The notes under the pieces were generated by a model that was not told the DNA's origin, ran no database searches, and saw only the letters and a list, made by a program, of their open reading frames with translations. From contig JAJRUK010000103.1 in assembly GCA_024277835.1 (NCBI GenBank), positions 1-14,451 on the forward strand: a DNA stretch of 14,451 nucleotides, in the 5' to 3' direction. The DNA is from Planctomycetota bacterium (GTDB lineage Bacteria; Planctomycetota; Phycisphaerae; UBA1845). Below, piece after piece: positions 1 to 6,190 of this stretch (the first letter of the stretch is position 1; each line of letters starts with the position of its first letter). Made by a program: the position numbers and the translations under genes.

Positions 1-1
1 A

Positions 2-1786
2 TGGGAACCGCTGCTTGAGCTAGATAGGGACTTGTCGTCCGCTCCGGTTCGTGGGACGAACTTCCTGCGGGTGGCCATCGAATGTCGCGGCAAGAAAGAC
101 CCGCACGTCATCGTCAACGAAGTCGTGAACCAGTGGTATCACGCAGTCAAGCAGCGCACGGCGGAGGATTACGCATCGGGGTCGCTGGAAGCAGCGCGAA
201 ACGAGCTTGACGATCTTCGTCGAGACATTTCGTCAAAACGCGAGCGTCTCAAGGCGATCGCACAGCGGATGCCGCCCGGCGCATTGCGGAACCCGGACAA
301 TATTACCGCGCTTGATGTCGCAAAATATGGCGATCAGGTCGCGACGTTGCGGCTGGAGCTTTCGCAGCTCGATCAATACCGCAGTATCTACAACGATCCG
401 TCCGGCGTGCCCATTACCGCCGAGGATCGCGCCGTCGTCGAGCAGGATCCGCAGGTGGCGGAGCTTGCGCGGGCCGGTTTCCTCCTGCGTCAACAGCGGG
501 CAGCAGATGCGAAGGTCTTTGGCGAAACGCATTCGGTGCTTCGCCAGCTCGACGCGCAGATCGCTGCGACAGATCAAAAGATCGAAGAGCTTCGCTTTGA
601 GAAATGGGCTGAGCGGCGGTCTGATATTCGCGAAGCTGCGAACACTGCGTATGCGAATACGCAGCACTCGCTATTTTTGTCCGAGGAAAACCTGCGGCGA
701 GCGGAAGCGCAGCAGCAGGATCAAGACCGCCTTCTCTTTGACTATGGCGACCTTTCTCGTGACATCGGGCGGACGGAGTCTTACAAGCTCACGCTTGAGG
801 AGTACATTCGAGGGCTTGCGCGGGTCAAGTCTCAGCAGACGGCGATCAATGTGAACATCGCCCAGAGTGCGATCGAGCCGCTACAGCGTCATTCACCGAA
901 CGTCTACCTTCTGCCGGTTGGGATCATCTTCGCTTTCGCGATGGCGGTTGGGCTGGGCTTGGGCGTTGAGTTGCTCGACAAGTCGATCCGTACCGGTCAG
1001 GACATTGTTCGCCACATGGATATTGGGATACTCGGTGCGATTCCCGACACGGACGACGAAGAAGTTTCCATCAGCCACGTAGAGACCGCGGTTCGCGATG
1101 AGCCGCAGTCGATGATCGCCGAGGCGTTTCGGCAGATTCGCACGAATCTTCAGTTTAGCTCGCCCGCGGATCGTCAACGAACGATCATGCTGACCAGTCC
1201 GCGACCAGAGGACGGAACGACGTCGGTCGCGTGCAACCTCGCGCTGACGCTTGCACAGGGCGGGCGTCGCGTGTTGCTTGTCGATGCGAACCTGCGCAGG
1301 CCGCGGATCAACGAGATTTTCTCGCAGACCGGATCGAACGGATTGAGCAATATTCTCATTGGTGAGGGTTCGCTCGCGTCATGTGTCGCCAAGACCGACA
1401 ACGTGCTGCTGGATACCCTGGGTTCCGGACCGAAACCGCCGAACCCCGTTGATCTTTTCACGGGTTCTCATTGGCCTACGTTCTTGAAAGAGGCGGCGGG
1501 GCAATACGATCAAGTGATCTTCGATACTCCGCCGGTGCTTCTGGCAAGCGACGCGGCGGTCATTGCGAGTTCGGTCGATGGCGCGGTTCTGGTCATCCGG
1601 GCGAATCGTAATTCGCGGGGCGTTGCGCGGCGGGCGTATGGCGTGCTTCGTTCGATCGACACCCATGTGTTCGGGGCGGTGCTCAACGCAGCCCGGGTCA
1701 CGCGCGGCGGGTATTTCCGCGAGCAACTTCGCACGTTCTACGAGTATCAAGAGGGCGCCGAGCTGCCTACGCTGCCGGCGAAATAA
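2..1786 (+). CDS. Wzc-type polysaccharide chain-length regulator / tyrosine autokinase (5' partial)
   Basis: Inner-membrane protein of exopolysaccharide export: a Wzz-like periplasmic domain with coiled coil fused to a cytoplasmic BY-kinase. The frame is open from base 2, so the true start lies left of the window; the TTG at 32 is only an internal codon. Visible in order: end of the Wzz domain (about 2-150), a long Glu/Gln/Arg-rich helical region (about 180-860), a membrane segment (about 900-975), the IAEAFRQIRTNL activation motif (about 1115-1155), a P-loop region (1193-1231), Walker A' VLLVDANLRRP (about 1270-1303), Walker B VIFDTPPVL (about 1515-1541) and a C-terminal Tyr cluster (GGYF ... 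FYEY, about 1710-1747). The P-loop is abnormal: SPRPEDGTTS stands where the family has SPxPGEGKST, so the nucleotide-binding Lys is Thr (codon 1217-1219). The aminotransferase starts 68 nt downstream. Family assignment is firm; catalytic activity is uncertain. Confidence 0.93.
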   Translation, partial: WEPLLELDRDLSSAPVRGTNFLRVAIECRGKKDPHVIVNEVVNQWYHAVKQRTAEDYASGSLEAARNELDDLRRDISSKRERLKAIAQRMPPGALRNPDNITALDVAKYGDQVATLRLELSQLDQYRSIYNDPSGVPITAEDRAVVEQDPQVAELARAGFLLRQQRAADAKVFGETHSVLRQLDAQIAATDQKIEELRFEKWAERRSDIREAANTAYANTQHSLFLSEENLRRAEAQQQDQDRLLFDYGDLSRDIGRTESYKLTLEEYIRGLARVKSQQTAINVNIAQSAIEPLQRHSPNVYLLPVGIIFAFAMAVGLGLGVELLDKSIRTGQDIVRHMDIGILGAIPDTDDEEVSISHVETAVRDEPQSMIAEAFRQIRTNLQFSSPADRQRTIMLTSPRPEDGTTSVACNLALTLAQGGRRVLLVDANLRRPRINEIFSQTGSNGLSNILIGEGSLASCVAKTDNVLLDTLGSGPKPPNPVDLFTGSHWPTFLKEAAGQYDQVIFDTPPVLLASDAAVIASSVDGAVLVIRANRNSRGVARRAYGVLRSIDTHVFGAVLNAARVTRGGYFREQLRTFYEYQEGAELPTLPAK

Positions 1787-1825
1787 CTCGTTGTCTCAAA
1801 CCGATCGCGAGCGTATCATGTTGAC

Positions 1826-1841
1826 CGGGCGATGATGCCCG
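1826..1841 (+). other. Small hairpin before the aminotransferase gene
   Basis: CGGGC and GCCCG enclose a 6-nt loop (GATGAT), 4 nt before the GAGGTG ribosome binding site (1845-1850) of the next gene. In RNA it could modulate initiation, but a 5-bp stem is weak and may be chance. Confidence 0.25.
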
Positions 1842-1854
1842 TGCGAGGTGACCG

Positions 1855-3006
1855 ATGCGTTCGATCAATATGCTGGACCTGAAGGCGGAATACGACCTTT
1901 TTCGTGATGATATTCGCGAGGCGGTCGATCAGGTTCTGGAAAGTCAATACTTCATCGGCGGTCCAGCCATTGCCGACTTTGAAGCGGCGATGCGGTCGCG
2001 TATCGGCGCATCAGAAGCGGTGGCAGTGAGCAGCGGGACCGATGCTCTGCTCTGCTCGCTCATGGCGCTGGGCGTGGGTCCGGGCGATGAGGTTGTTCTT
2101 CCTGCGTTTACGTTCTTCGCGACCGGCGGCGTGGTTGCGCGACTCGGTGCGACGCCGGTTTTTGTCGATGTGGACGAGCGAACGTTCAACCTTGATCCCG
2201 CGTGCGTTGCAAGCGCTCTTTCCGATCGGACAAAGGCGGTCATCGTGGTCCATTTGTTCGGGCAATGCGCGGACATGGTCGCACTTCGTGAGGTCGTCGG
2301 CGATCGAAAGGTTGCGCTGGTCGAAGACGCATGTCAGGCGATCGACGCGACGGATCATGGTGAGGCTGCCGGGACGCTTGGCGATGTCGCATGTTTTTCG
2401 TTTTACCCGACCAAGAATCTCGGCGGGTTTGGCGAAGGCGGGATGATCACGACCAACGACGAGAAGCTTGGCGCATTTGCACGTCAGTTGTGTCGCCACG
2501 GACAGTCGGATCGCTATTTTCACGAGCACGTCGGGGGCAACTTTCGCCTGGATACGATGAAGGCGGCGATTTTGAAGGTCAAGCTCGCGAAGCTCTCGGA
2601 GTTTACCGATCGGCGGCGAAAGAATGCGGCGTCGTATGATCGGTTGCTCGCAGGCTCGCCCGTGACGACGCCTCTTGTTCGCGATGGCTGTAAGCATGTG
2701 TATCATCAGTACACGATCACTTGCGATCGGCGGGATGATCTCGTGGCGTTCTTGCGGGATCGGGGCGTCGGTGCCGGGGTTTATTATCCGCTGGGTCTTC
2801 ATCGTCAGCCCTGTTTTGCGGGGAAAGGGGGCGGCGGTTCGCTTCCCGTGACGGATCGCCTTTGCGAGCGTGTTGTTTCGCTACCGTGTCACCCGATGCT
2901 TGCCGATGACGATATAGCGTATGTAGCCGGGGCGATCCACGAGTTTTTCGGGACCAGCATGTCGGTCGACGCAACGGGAAAAGCAGGCGCGAAGGCGAGG
3001 GCTTAA
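1855..3006 (+). CDS. DegT/DnrJ/EryC1/StrS-family sugar aminotransferase (WbpE-like)
   Basis: PLP-dependent, fold-type I aminotransferase of 383 residues that transfers an amino group (usually from glutamate) to a keto group on a nucleotide sugar in the cytoplasm. Family marks include DLKAEY near the N-terminus, SSGTDALL (PLP phosphate binding), PAFTFFAT, VEDACQAI (Asp contacting the pyridine nitrogen), FSFYPTKNLGGFGEGG with the Schiff-base lysine at K187, and the substrate-side GGNFRLDTMKAAIL. The length is normal. The ATG at 1855 is supported by GAGGTG at 1845-1850. It sits between a Wzc-type kinase and a UDP-glucuronate decarboxylase, so it belongs to surface-glycan precursor synthesis. The closest type I recognise is WbpE/QdtB-like, which act on 3-keto sugars; the exact substrate cannot be read from the sequence, and a 4-keto sugar (ArnB/PseC-like) is possible. 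Confidence 0.93.
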   Translation: MRSINMLDLKAEYDLFRDDIREAVDQVLESQYFIGGPAIADFEAAMRSRIGASEAVAVSSGTDALLCSLMALGVGPGDEVVLPAFTFFATGGVVARLGATPVFVDVDERTFNLDPACVASALSDRTKAVIVVHLFGQCADMVALREVVGDRKVALVEDACQAIDATDHGEAAGTLGDVACFSFYPTKNLGGFGEGGMITTNDEKLGAFARQLCRHGQSDRYFHEHVGGNFRLDTMKAAILKVKLAKLSEFTDRRRKNAASYDRLLAGSPVTTPLVRDGCKHVYHQYTITCDRRDDLVAFLRDRGVGAGVYYPLGLHRQPCFAGKGGGGSLPVTDRLCERVVSLPCHPMLADDDIAYVAGAIHEFFGTSMSVDATGKAGAKARA

Positions 3007-3013
3007 CGAGTAA

Positions 3014-3047
3014 GTTGAACGAGTGTGGCACCGGCATCTCGCCGGTG
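3014..3047 (+). repeat. Dispersed hairpin repeat, family A, copy 1
   Basis: A 34-nt element between the aminotransferase stop and the next start. It begins GTTGAA, then AGTGTGGCACCGG, and ends in a hairpin (3029-3047): CACCGGC, 5-nt loop ATCTC, GCCGGTG. A second copy with the same layout is at 6101-6134. The stem base pair next to the loop is C-G here and T-A in the other copy, so pairing is preserved. There is no T-run, so it is not a classical terminator. Confidence 0.75.
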
Positions 3048-3080
3048 TTGGCGACGGTGTGTTTACGGGAAGAGCGTTGT

Positions 3081-4016
3081 ATGCGATCTTTGGTGACAGG
3101 TGGTGCGGGCTTTTTGGGGAGTCACTTGTGCGATCGGTTGATCGCCGAGGGTCATGAAGTTGTTGCGCTCGACAATCTGTATACCGGGTCAAAGCAAAAC
3201 ATCGCCCATCTGCTCCCGCGACCTGATTTTACCTTTATCCAGCACGACATCGTTGACCCAATCGAATTAGAAATCGATCGGATTTTCAATCTTGCATGTC
3301 CCGCGTCGCCGGTGCATTACCAGCACGACCCGGTGAAGACGGTGAAGACGTCTGTGATGGGCGCGCTGAATATGTTGGATCTTGCAAAGCGTTCCAATGC
3401 ACGAATCATGCAAGCTTCGACGAGCGAAGTGTACGGCGATCCTCTCGAACATCCGCAGACGGAAGCGTACTGGGGCAACGTCAATCCGATCGGTCTGCGA
3501 AGTTGTTACGACGAGGGGAAGCGCGTCGCCGAGACGTTGATGATGGATTACCATCGTCGAAACGGCGTGGATACGCGCATCGTTCGGATTTTTAACACAT
3601 ACGGACCGCGGATGGCGACCGCCGACGGTCGCGTTGTTTCGAATTTTGTTGTGCAGGCGCTAGGCGGTGAGAAGTTGACCGTATATGGCGACGGCTCACA
3701 GACGCGGAGCTTTTGTTTTGTCGATGATATGATCGACGCGTTCGTGCGATTGATGAACTACGAGTCGAACGACGCCCACGAGCCGATCAATGTCGGAAGT
3801 GGCGACGAGCGATCGATGAACGACGTTGTCTCGTGTTTGGCGGAGATCGTCGGGAAGAAGCTCGAAGTCGAAAGGCGTCCGTTGCCGTCGGATGACCCCG
3901 TTCGCCGAAAACCAGATACAACGCGAGCAGAGTCGCGCCTCGAGTGGTCACCTCGGGTGAGCTTTGTTGACGGGCTGACCAAGACGGTCGCGTACTTCAA
4001 GACGCTCACGGGCTAG
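3081..4016 (+). CDS. uxs: UDP-glucuronate decarboxylase / UDP-xylose synthase
   Basis: Short-chain dehydrogenase/reductase of the extended epimerase class. It oxidises UDP-glucuronate at C4 with bound NAD+, decarboxylates it to the 4-keto-pentose and normally re-reduces it to UDP-xylose. The 311-residue protein shows VTGGAGFLG (residues 5-13), D31 for the NAD ribose, the UXS hallmark LACPASPVHYQ followed by DPVKT (71-87), STSEVYGD (113-120), NPIGLRSCYDEGKR with catalytic Y143/K147, RIFNTYGPRM (169-178), and DGSQTRSFCFVDD. These exclude plain UDP-galactose epimerase. The ATG at 3081 was chosen over an upstream in-frame codon at 3015 because GGGAAGAG lies at 3067-3074 and the Rossmann strand begins at once after it; the 3015 extension would run through a hairpin repeat. 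Same strand as the aminotransferase, 74 nt after it. A sugar-precursor gene of the glycan operon. Confidence 0.95.
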   Translation: MRSLVTGGAGFLGSHLCDRLIAEGHEVVALDNLYTGSKQNIAHLLPRPDFTFIQHDIVDPIELEIDRIFNLACPASPVHYQHDPVKTVKTSVMGALNMLDLAKRSNARIMQASTSEVYGDPLEHPQTEAYWGNVNPIGLRSCYDEGKRVAETLMMDYHRRNGVDTRIVRIFNTYGPRMATADGRVVSNFVVQALGGEKLTVYGDGSQTRSFCFVDDMIDAFVRLMNYESNDAHEPINVGSGDERSMNDVVSCLAEIVGKKLEVERRPLPSDDPVRRKPDTTRAESRLEWSPRVSFVDGLTKTVAYFKTLTG

Positions 4017-4030
4017 AGCGTTTAACGCTC
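4016..4030 (+). terminator. Hairpin at the stop codon of the decarboxylase gene
   Basis: GAGCGT, loop TTA, ACGCTC: a perfect 6-bp stem whose first base is the last base of the TAG stop (4014-4016). It is followed after 25 nt by a second, G/C-only stem at 4056-4075. The pair could end or protect the operon transcript, but neither hairpin is followed by a T-run, so Rho-independent termination is not proven. The remainder of the gap to 4267 shows no gene and no promoter I can support. Confidence 0.4.
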
Positions 4031-4044
4031 AAGTGTTTCGGGCA

Positions 4045-4082
4045 ACCCCCTCGATCCCCCCTGAGTAAAGGGGGGCCGGAAG
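4045..4082 (+). repeat. Dispersed hairpin repeat, family B, copy 1
   Basis: Core starting TCGAT at 4051, with stem CCCCCC (4056-4061), 8-nt loop and GGGGGG (4070-4075), then CGGAAG. A second copy lies at 8475-8513; from TCGAT onwards 27 of 32 positions are identical. Both copies sit a few tens of bases past the 3' end of a rightward gene. C-rich/G-rich palindromes of this look are, from memory, common in several bacterial phyla, but no search was run. Confidence 0.7.
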
Positions 4083-4267
4083 CGCGAGGCCGCTAGAGCT
4101 GATTGTTACTTGCTCCAGGGTATATTGGCAGGGGATGTCGATCGGGCAGGTTTCCTGAGCGTTCTTTCGAGGTTCCCGGTCTGTTTCGTTCGTTCGCCTT
4201 GAACGAATCGCCCGCGTCGGTCACAATCCTGTACTGATCTCACGCATGGACACAAGGAGCGAAGCTT

Positions 4268-5038
4268 ATGTTTAGCAAGACGATTTGTATGACGCTCGCG
4301 GCGACGATGCTGTCGTGCGCCCCGGCGATGGCGGATGGTAAACCGAAGTCGGCAGACGAACTGATCGGCAAGTATGTCAAGGCGATCGGCGGTCGTAAGG
4401 CGATCGACGCGGTCAAGTCGGTTCGGTTTATTGGTAAGACGATGATCGGCAGCATCGAAGCGCCGATGACGATCGAGATGGCCAGGCCAAACAAGATTCG
4501 CACCGAAATTGACTTTCAAGGGACCAAGCTCGTGACGGCGTTCGACGGCGTGATGGGTTGGTTCATTTCTCCGTCCGCGGGCAGCTCGTCCGCCGAGAGG
4601 ATGACGAACGAGCAACTGGACGCGGCGCTGAATCAGGCGGATTTCGACGGCCCGCTCATCGACTACAAGAAGAAAGGCCACAAGGTTGAGCTTGCTGAGG
4701 ACGGGATGATCGATGGATCCCCGACGCTCCGGTTGAAGATGACGAGAAAGGACGGCGCGGTCGAGTATTTTCATTTTGACCCGGAATACTTCATCGTTGT
4801 CGCGCGAACCAAGCGGGTCGCGTTTGACGGTGGTACGATCGAGGAGGCGAGGCATTTCGGCGACTACAAACCCGTCGCCGGGAGGTTGTTCGCCCATTCC
4901 GTGGAAAATAAACGCGGGGGAATGACGCAGGGGCTTATCTCTTTCCAGAAAATCGAGGTCAATCCGAAGTTGAGTAGCGATCGATTCTCGATGCCACGAA
5001 CTGCGGCGGGCGGTTTCCCCGACGAGCGCGATGAGTAA
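4268..5038 (+). CDS. Secreted LolA-like (outer membrane lipoprotein-sorting domain) protein
   Basis: Exported protein of 256 residues. Residues 1-22 form a signal peptide (MFSKTICMTLAATMLSCAPAMA, broken by Lys near the start, hydrophobic core, AMA before Asp-Gly). The mature part has the pattern of the COG2834/LolA-VioE-like beta half-barrel: AIGGRKAIDAVKSVRFIGK near its start, alternating short beta strands (IEAPMTIEMARPNKIRTEIDFQG; AFDGVMGWFISP), a central YKKKGHKVEL, LRLKMTRKDG ... YFHFDPEYFIVVARTK, and a final strand ending SSDRFSMP. Such proteins bind acyl chains or lipoprotein-like cargo at the envelope, but many members have no known role. ATG 4268 is preceded by AAGGAG (4254-4259, 8-nt spacing). 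It stands alone, with a 251-nt gap upstream and 114 nt before the next start. Family confidence is moderate; the function is not known. Confidence 0.8.
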   Translation: MFSKTICMTLAATMLSCAPAMADGKPKSADELIGKYVKAIGGRKAIDAVKSVRFIGKTMIGSIEAPMTIEMARPNKIRTEIDFQGTKLVTAFDGVMGWFISPSAGSSSAERMTNEQLDAALNQADFDGPLIDYKKKGHKVELAEDGMIDGSPTLRLKMTRKDGAVEYFHFDPEYFIVVARTKRVAFDGGTIEEARHFGDYKPVAGRLFAHSVENKRGGMTQGLISFQKIEVNPKLSSDRFSMPRTAAGGFPDERDE

Positions 5039-5074
5039 CGGCGTGTTTTTTCCAACCATTGCTAACGAGGCGAA

Positions 5075-5107
5075 GCAGCCCCGACCGATTCTATGAAGAG
5101 GGGCTGC
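5075..5107 (+). other. Perfect 8-bp inverted repeat in the leader of the TSP3 protein gene
   Basis: GCAGCCCC (5075-5082) and GGGGCTGC (5100-5107) are perfect complements around a 17-nt loop, 37 nt after the stop of the LolA-like gene and 45 nt before the next start. It may be a terminator for the upstream gene or a structured 5' leader of the downstream one. No T-run follows. Confidence 0.4.
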
Positions 5108-5152
5108 GAGCTGGCGGATAGGCGCATCGCGGTACCCCTTGGGAGTGCAATC

Positions 5153-6094
5153 ATGAAACACACGTTCTTCTTTCTTGCGGGTCTTGGATGGGCGACGTCG
5201 ATTTCGATGGCCGGGGTTGTTACGCTCGACCCGGCGGTCGCGACTGTGTCCCAGGGCGACATCGTTGAGTTCGCGGTCACCATTAGTGCGACGGATCTGG
5301 CAGAGTTTGACGCGATCGATGTTATCCTCAGCTCTGATCTTGCAGACCTCAATCTGTCGTTCACGTACGATGCGAGCTTCGCTCCGTCGTTTCCTGTTGG
5401 AACACCGACGGCGTTCGGCATTTTCGTCAGCGACCTGTTTGTGGGCGGTTTCAAGGCGGACAGATGGCAATCGCCTATTCTCATCGGAACGCTCCGCGTG
5501 GATACAGCCACGCTCGTTCCGGGTACATACGCCGGTGTCATCGGCGCACGCCCGACTCGCGAAGAGGAAGAGACACTCGCGGCGCTGAGTAAGGTGACGC
5601 TCGGCGTGGCGTCGGAAACGCTTTCGGGAACCGCTGATATTGTGATCATTGACCCCGACGCACCCATTGGACCGACTGACCCGGTTCCAACGGTAGATAC
5701 CGACGCCGACGGCGTGGCCGACAGCATTGATGCGTTCCCGAATGATCCCGACGAGACGCTGGATACCGATGGTGATGGATTGGGTAACAACGCGGACTTG
5801 GATGACGATGGTGATGGCATCGAAGATGTCGATGATCCGACGCCGTTGGGGGATGAAGTGATCGCAGACACCGGCGGTGATGCAGGAACAGGCGACACGG
5901 GCGGCGAAACTCCTGCCGGCGGCGATGGCACAACTACTATTGAAGAAACGACCGGCGGCGACGCGACGCCAGTCGCGGTACCAACATGCGGTGCGGGCAT
6001 GGCGGCCATGATGTTTGGCACGTTCTTTGGACTCTTTGCGGTTCGCTCGCGATACAGGATCGTCCGGTTTTCTTCACACAAGTCAGCGCGATAG
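5153..6094 (+). CDS. Surface protein: cohesin-like domain, TSP3 Ca2+ repeats and C-terminal membrane anchor
   Basis: Secreted 313-residue protein. Signal peptide at 1-19 (MKHTFFFLAGLGWATSISMA before Gly). Residues about 20-165 look like a beta-sandwich of cohesin type: LDPAVATVSQGDIVEFAVTI, then FDAIDVILSSD, a hydrophobic F/G strand pair and PGTYAGVIGARP. Residues 182-229 hold DxDxDGxxD thrombospondin-type-3 repeats (DTDADGVADSIDAFPNDPDE, then DTDGDGLGNNADLDDDGDGI) that should bind Ca2+. A Gly/Thr/Asp linker follows (about 230-275). The C-terminus has C279-G-A-G, a short membrane segment (about 282-297) and a basic tail (RSRYR), resembling MYXO-CTERM/PEP-CTERM-type sorting signals, so the protein is probably anchored or processed at the cell surface. 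ATG 5153 is supported by GGGAG at 5141-5145; the in-frame ATG at 5093 would put a charged stretch before the signal peptide. The cohesin assignment is by strand pattern only. Confidence 0.8.
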   Translation: MKHTFFFLAGLGWATSISMAGVVTLDPAVATVSQGDIVEFAVTISATDLAEFDAIDVILSSDLADLNLSFTYDASFAPSFPVGTPTAFGIFVSDLFVGGFKADRWQSPILIGTLRVDTATLVPGTYAGVIGARPTREEEETLAALSKVTLGVASETLSGTADIVIIDPDAPIGPTDPVPTVDTDADGVADSIDAFPNDPDETLDTDGDGLGNNADLDDDGDGIEDVDDPTPLGDEVIADTGGDAGTGDTGGETPAGGDGTTTIEETTGGDATPVAVPTCGAGMAAMMFGTFFGLFAVRSRYRIVRFSSHKSAR

Positions 6095-6100
6095 CAAGCC

Positions 6101-6134
6101 GTTGAAAAAGTGTGGCACCGGTTTGTAACCGGTG
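6101..6134 (+). repeat. Dispersed hairpin repeat, family A, copy 2
   Basis: Same layout as 3014-3047: GTTGAA, two differing bases, then AGTGTGGCACCGG, and a hairpin at 6116-6134 (CACCGGTT, loop TGT, AACCGGTG). It lies 6 nt after the stop of the TSP3 protein gene and 56 nt before the next start. The stem has an A-T pair where copy 1 has G-C, and it is one pair longer. Confidence 0.75.
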
Positions 6135-6190
6135 TGGTATCTCCTGATCCAGTGTCCAGCACCGGGCCAATCGACGTCGGAGAGATCTCG

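Noticed and set aside
2011..2802. Minus-strand open frame (263 codons) inside the aminotransferase gene
   Set aside because: Fully within a gene with clear family motifs; basic, motif-free translation.
4056..4075. Reading the C6/G6 stem as a classical Rho-independent terminator
   Set aside because: No T-run follows, and a second copy with the same flanks exists, so a dispersed repeat is the better description.
4103..4126. Possible promoter TTGTTA ... TATATT upstream of the LolA-like gene
   Set aside because: The spacing between the two boxes is only 12 nt, too short for a sigma-70 type promoter.
5093..5152. N-terminal extension of the TSP3 protein from the ATG at 5093
   Set aside because: It would place a charged stretch before a textbook signal peptide, and it overlaps the 5075-5107 inverted repeat; the ATG at 5153 has a proper ribosome binding site.
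4106..5470. Long minus-strand open frame (454 codons) opposite the LolA-like gene
   Set aside because: It lies antisense to two well-supported genes with good ribosome binding sites and signal peptides, is extremely Arg-rich and shows no domain; it is a composition artefact of the GC-rich coding strand.
5062..6162. Minus-strand open frame (366 codons) rich in Ser/Pro/Val
   Set aside because: It mirrors the Asp/Gly-rich codons of the TSP3 protein on the other strand; low complexity and no start signal.
3015..6190. Upstream starts at 3015 and 6110 for the decarboxylase and oxidoreductase
   Set aside because: Both run through hairpin repeat family A and add residues before the normal family N-terminus; ATGs at 3081 and 6191 have good ribosome binding sites.
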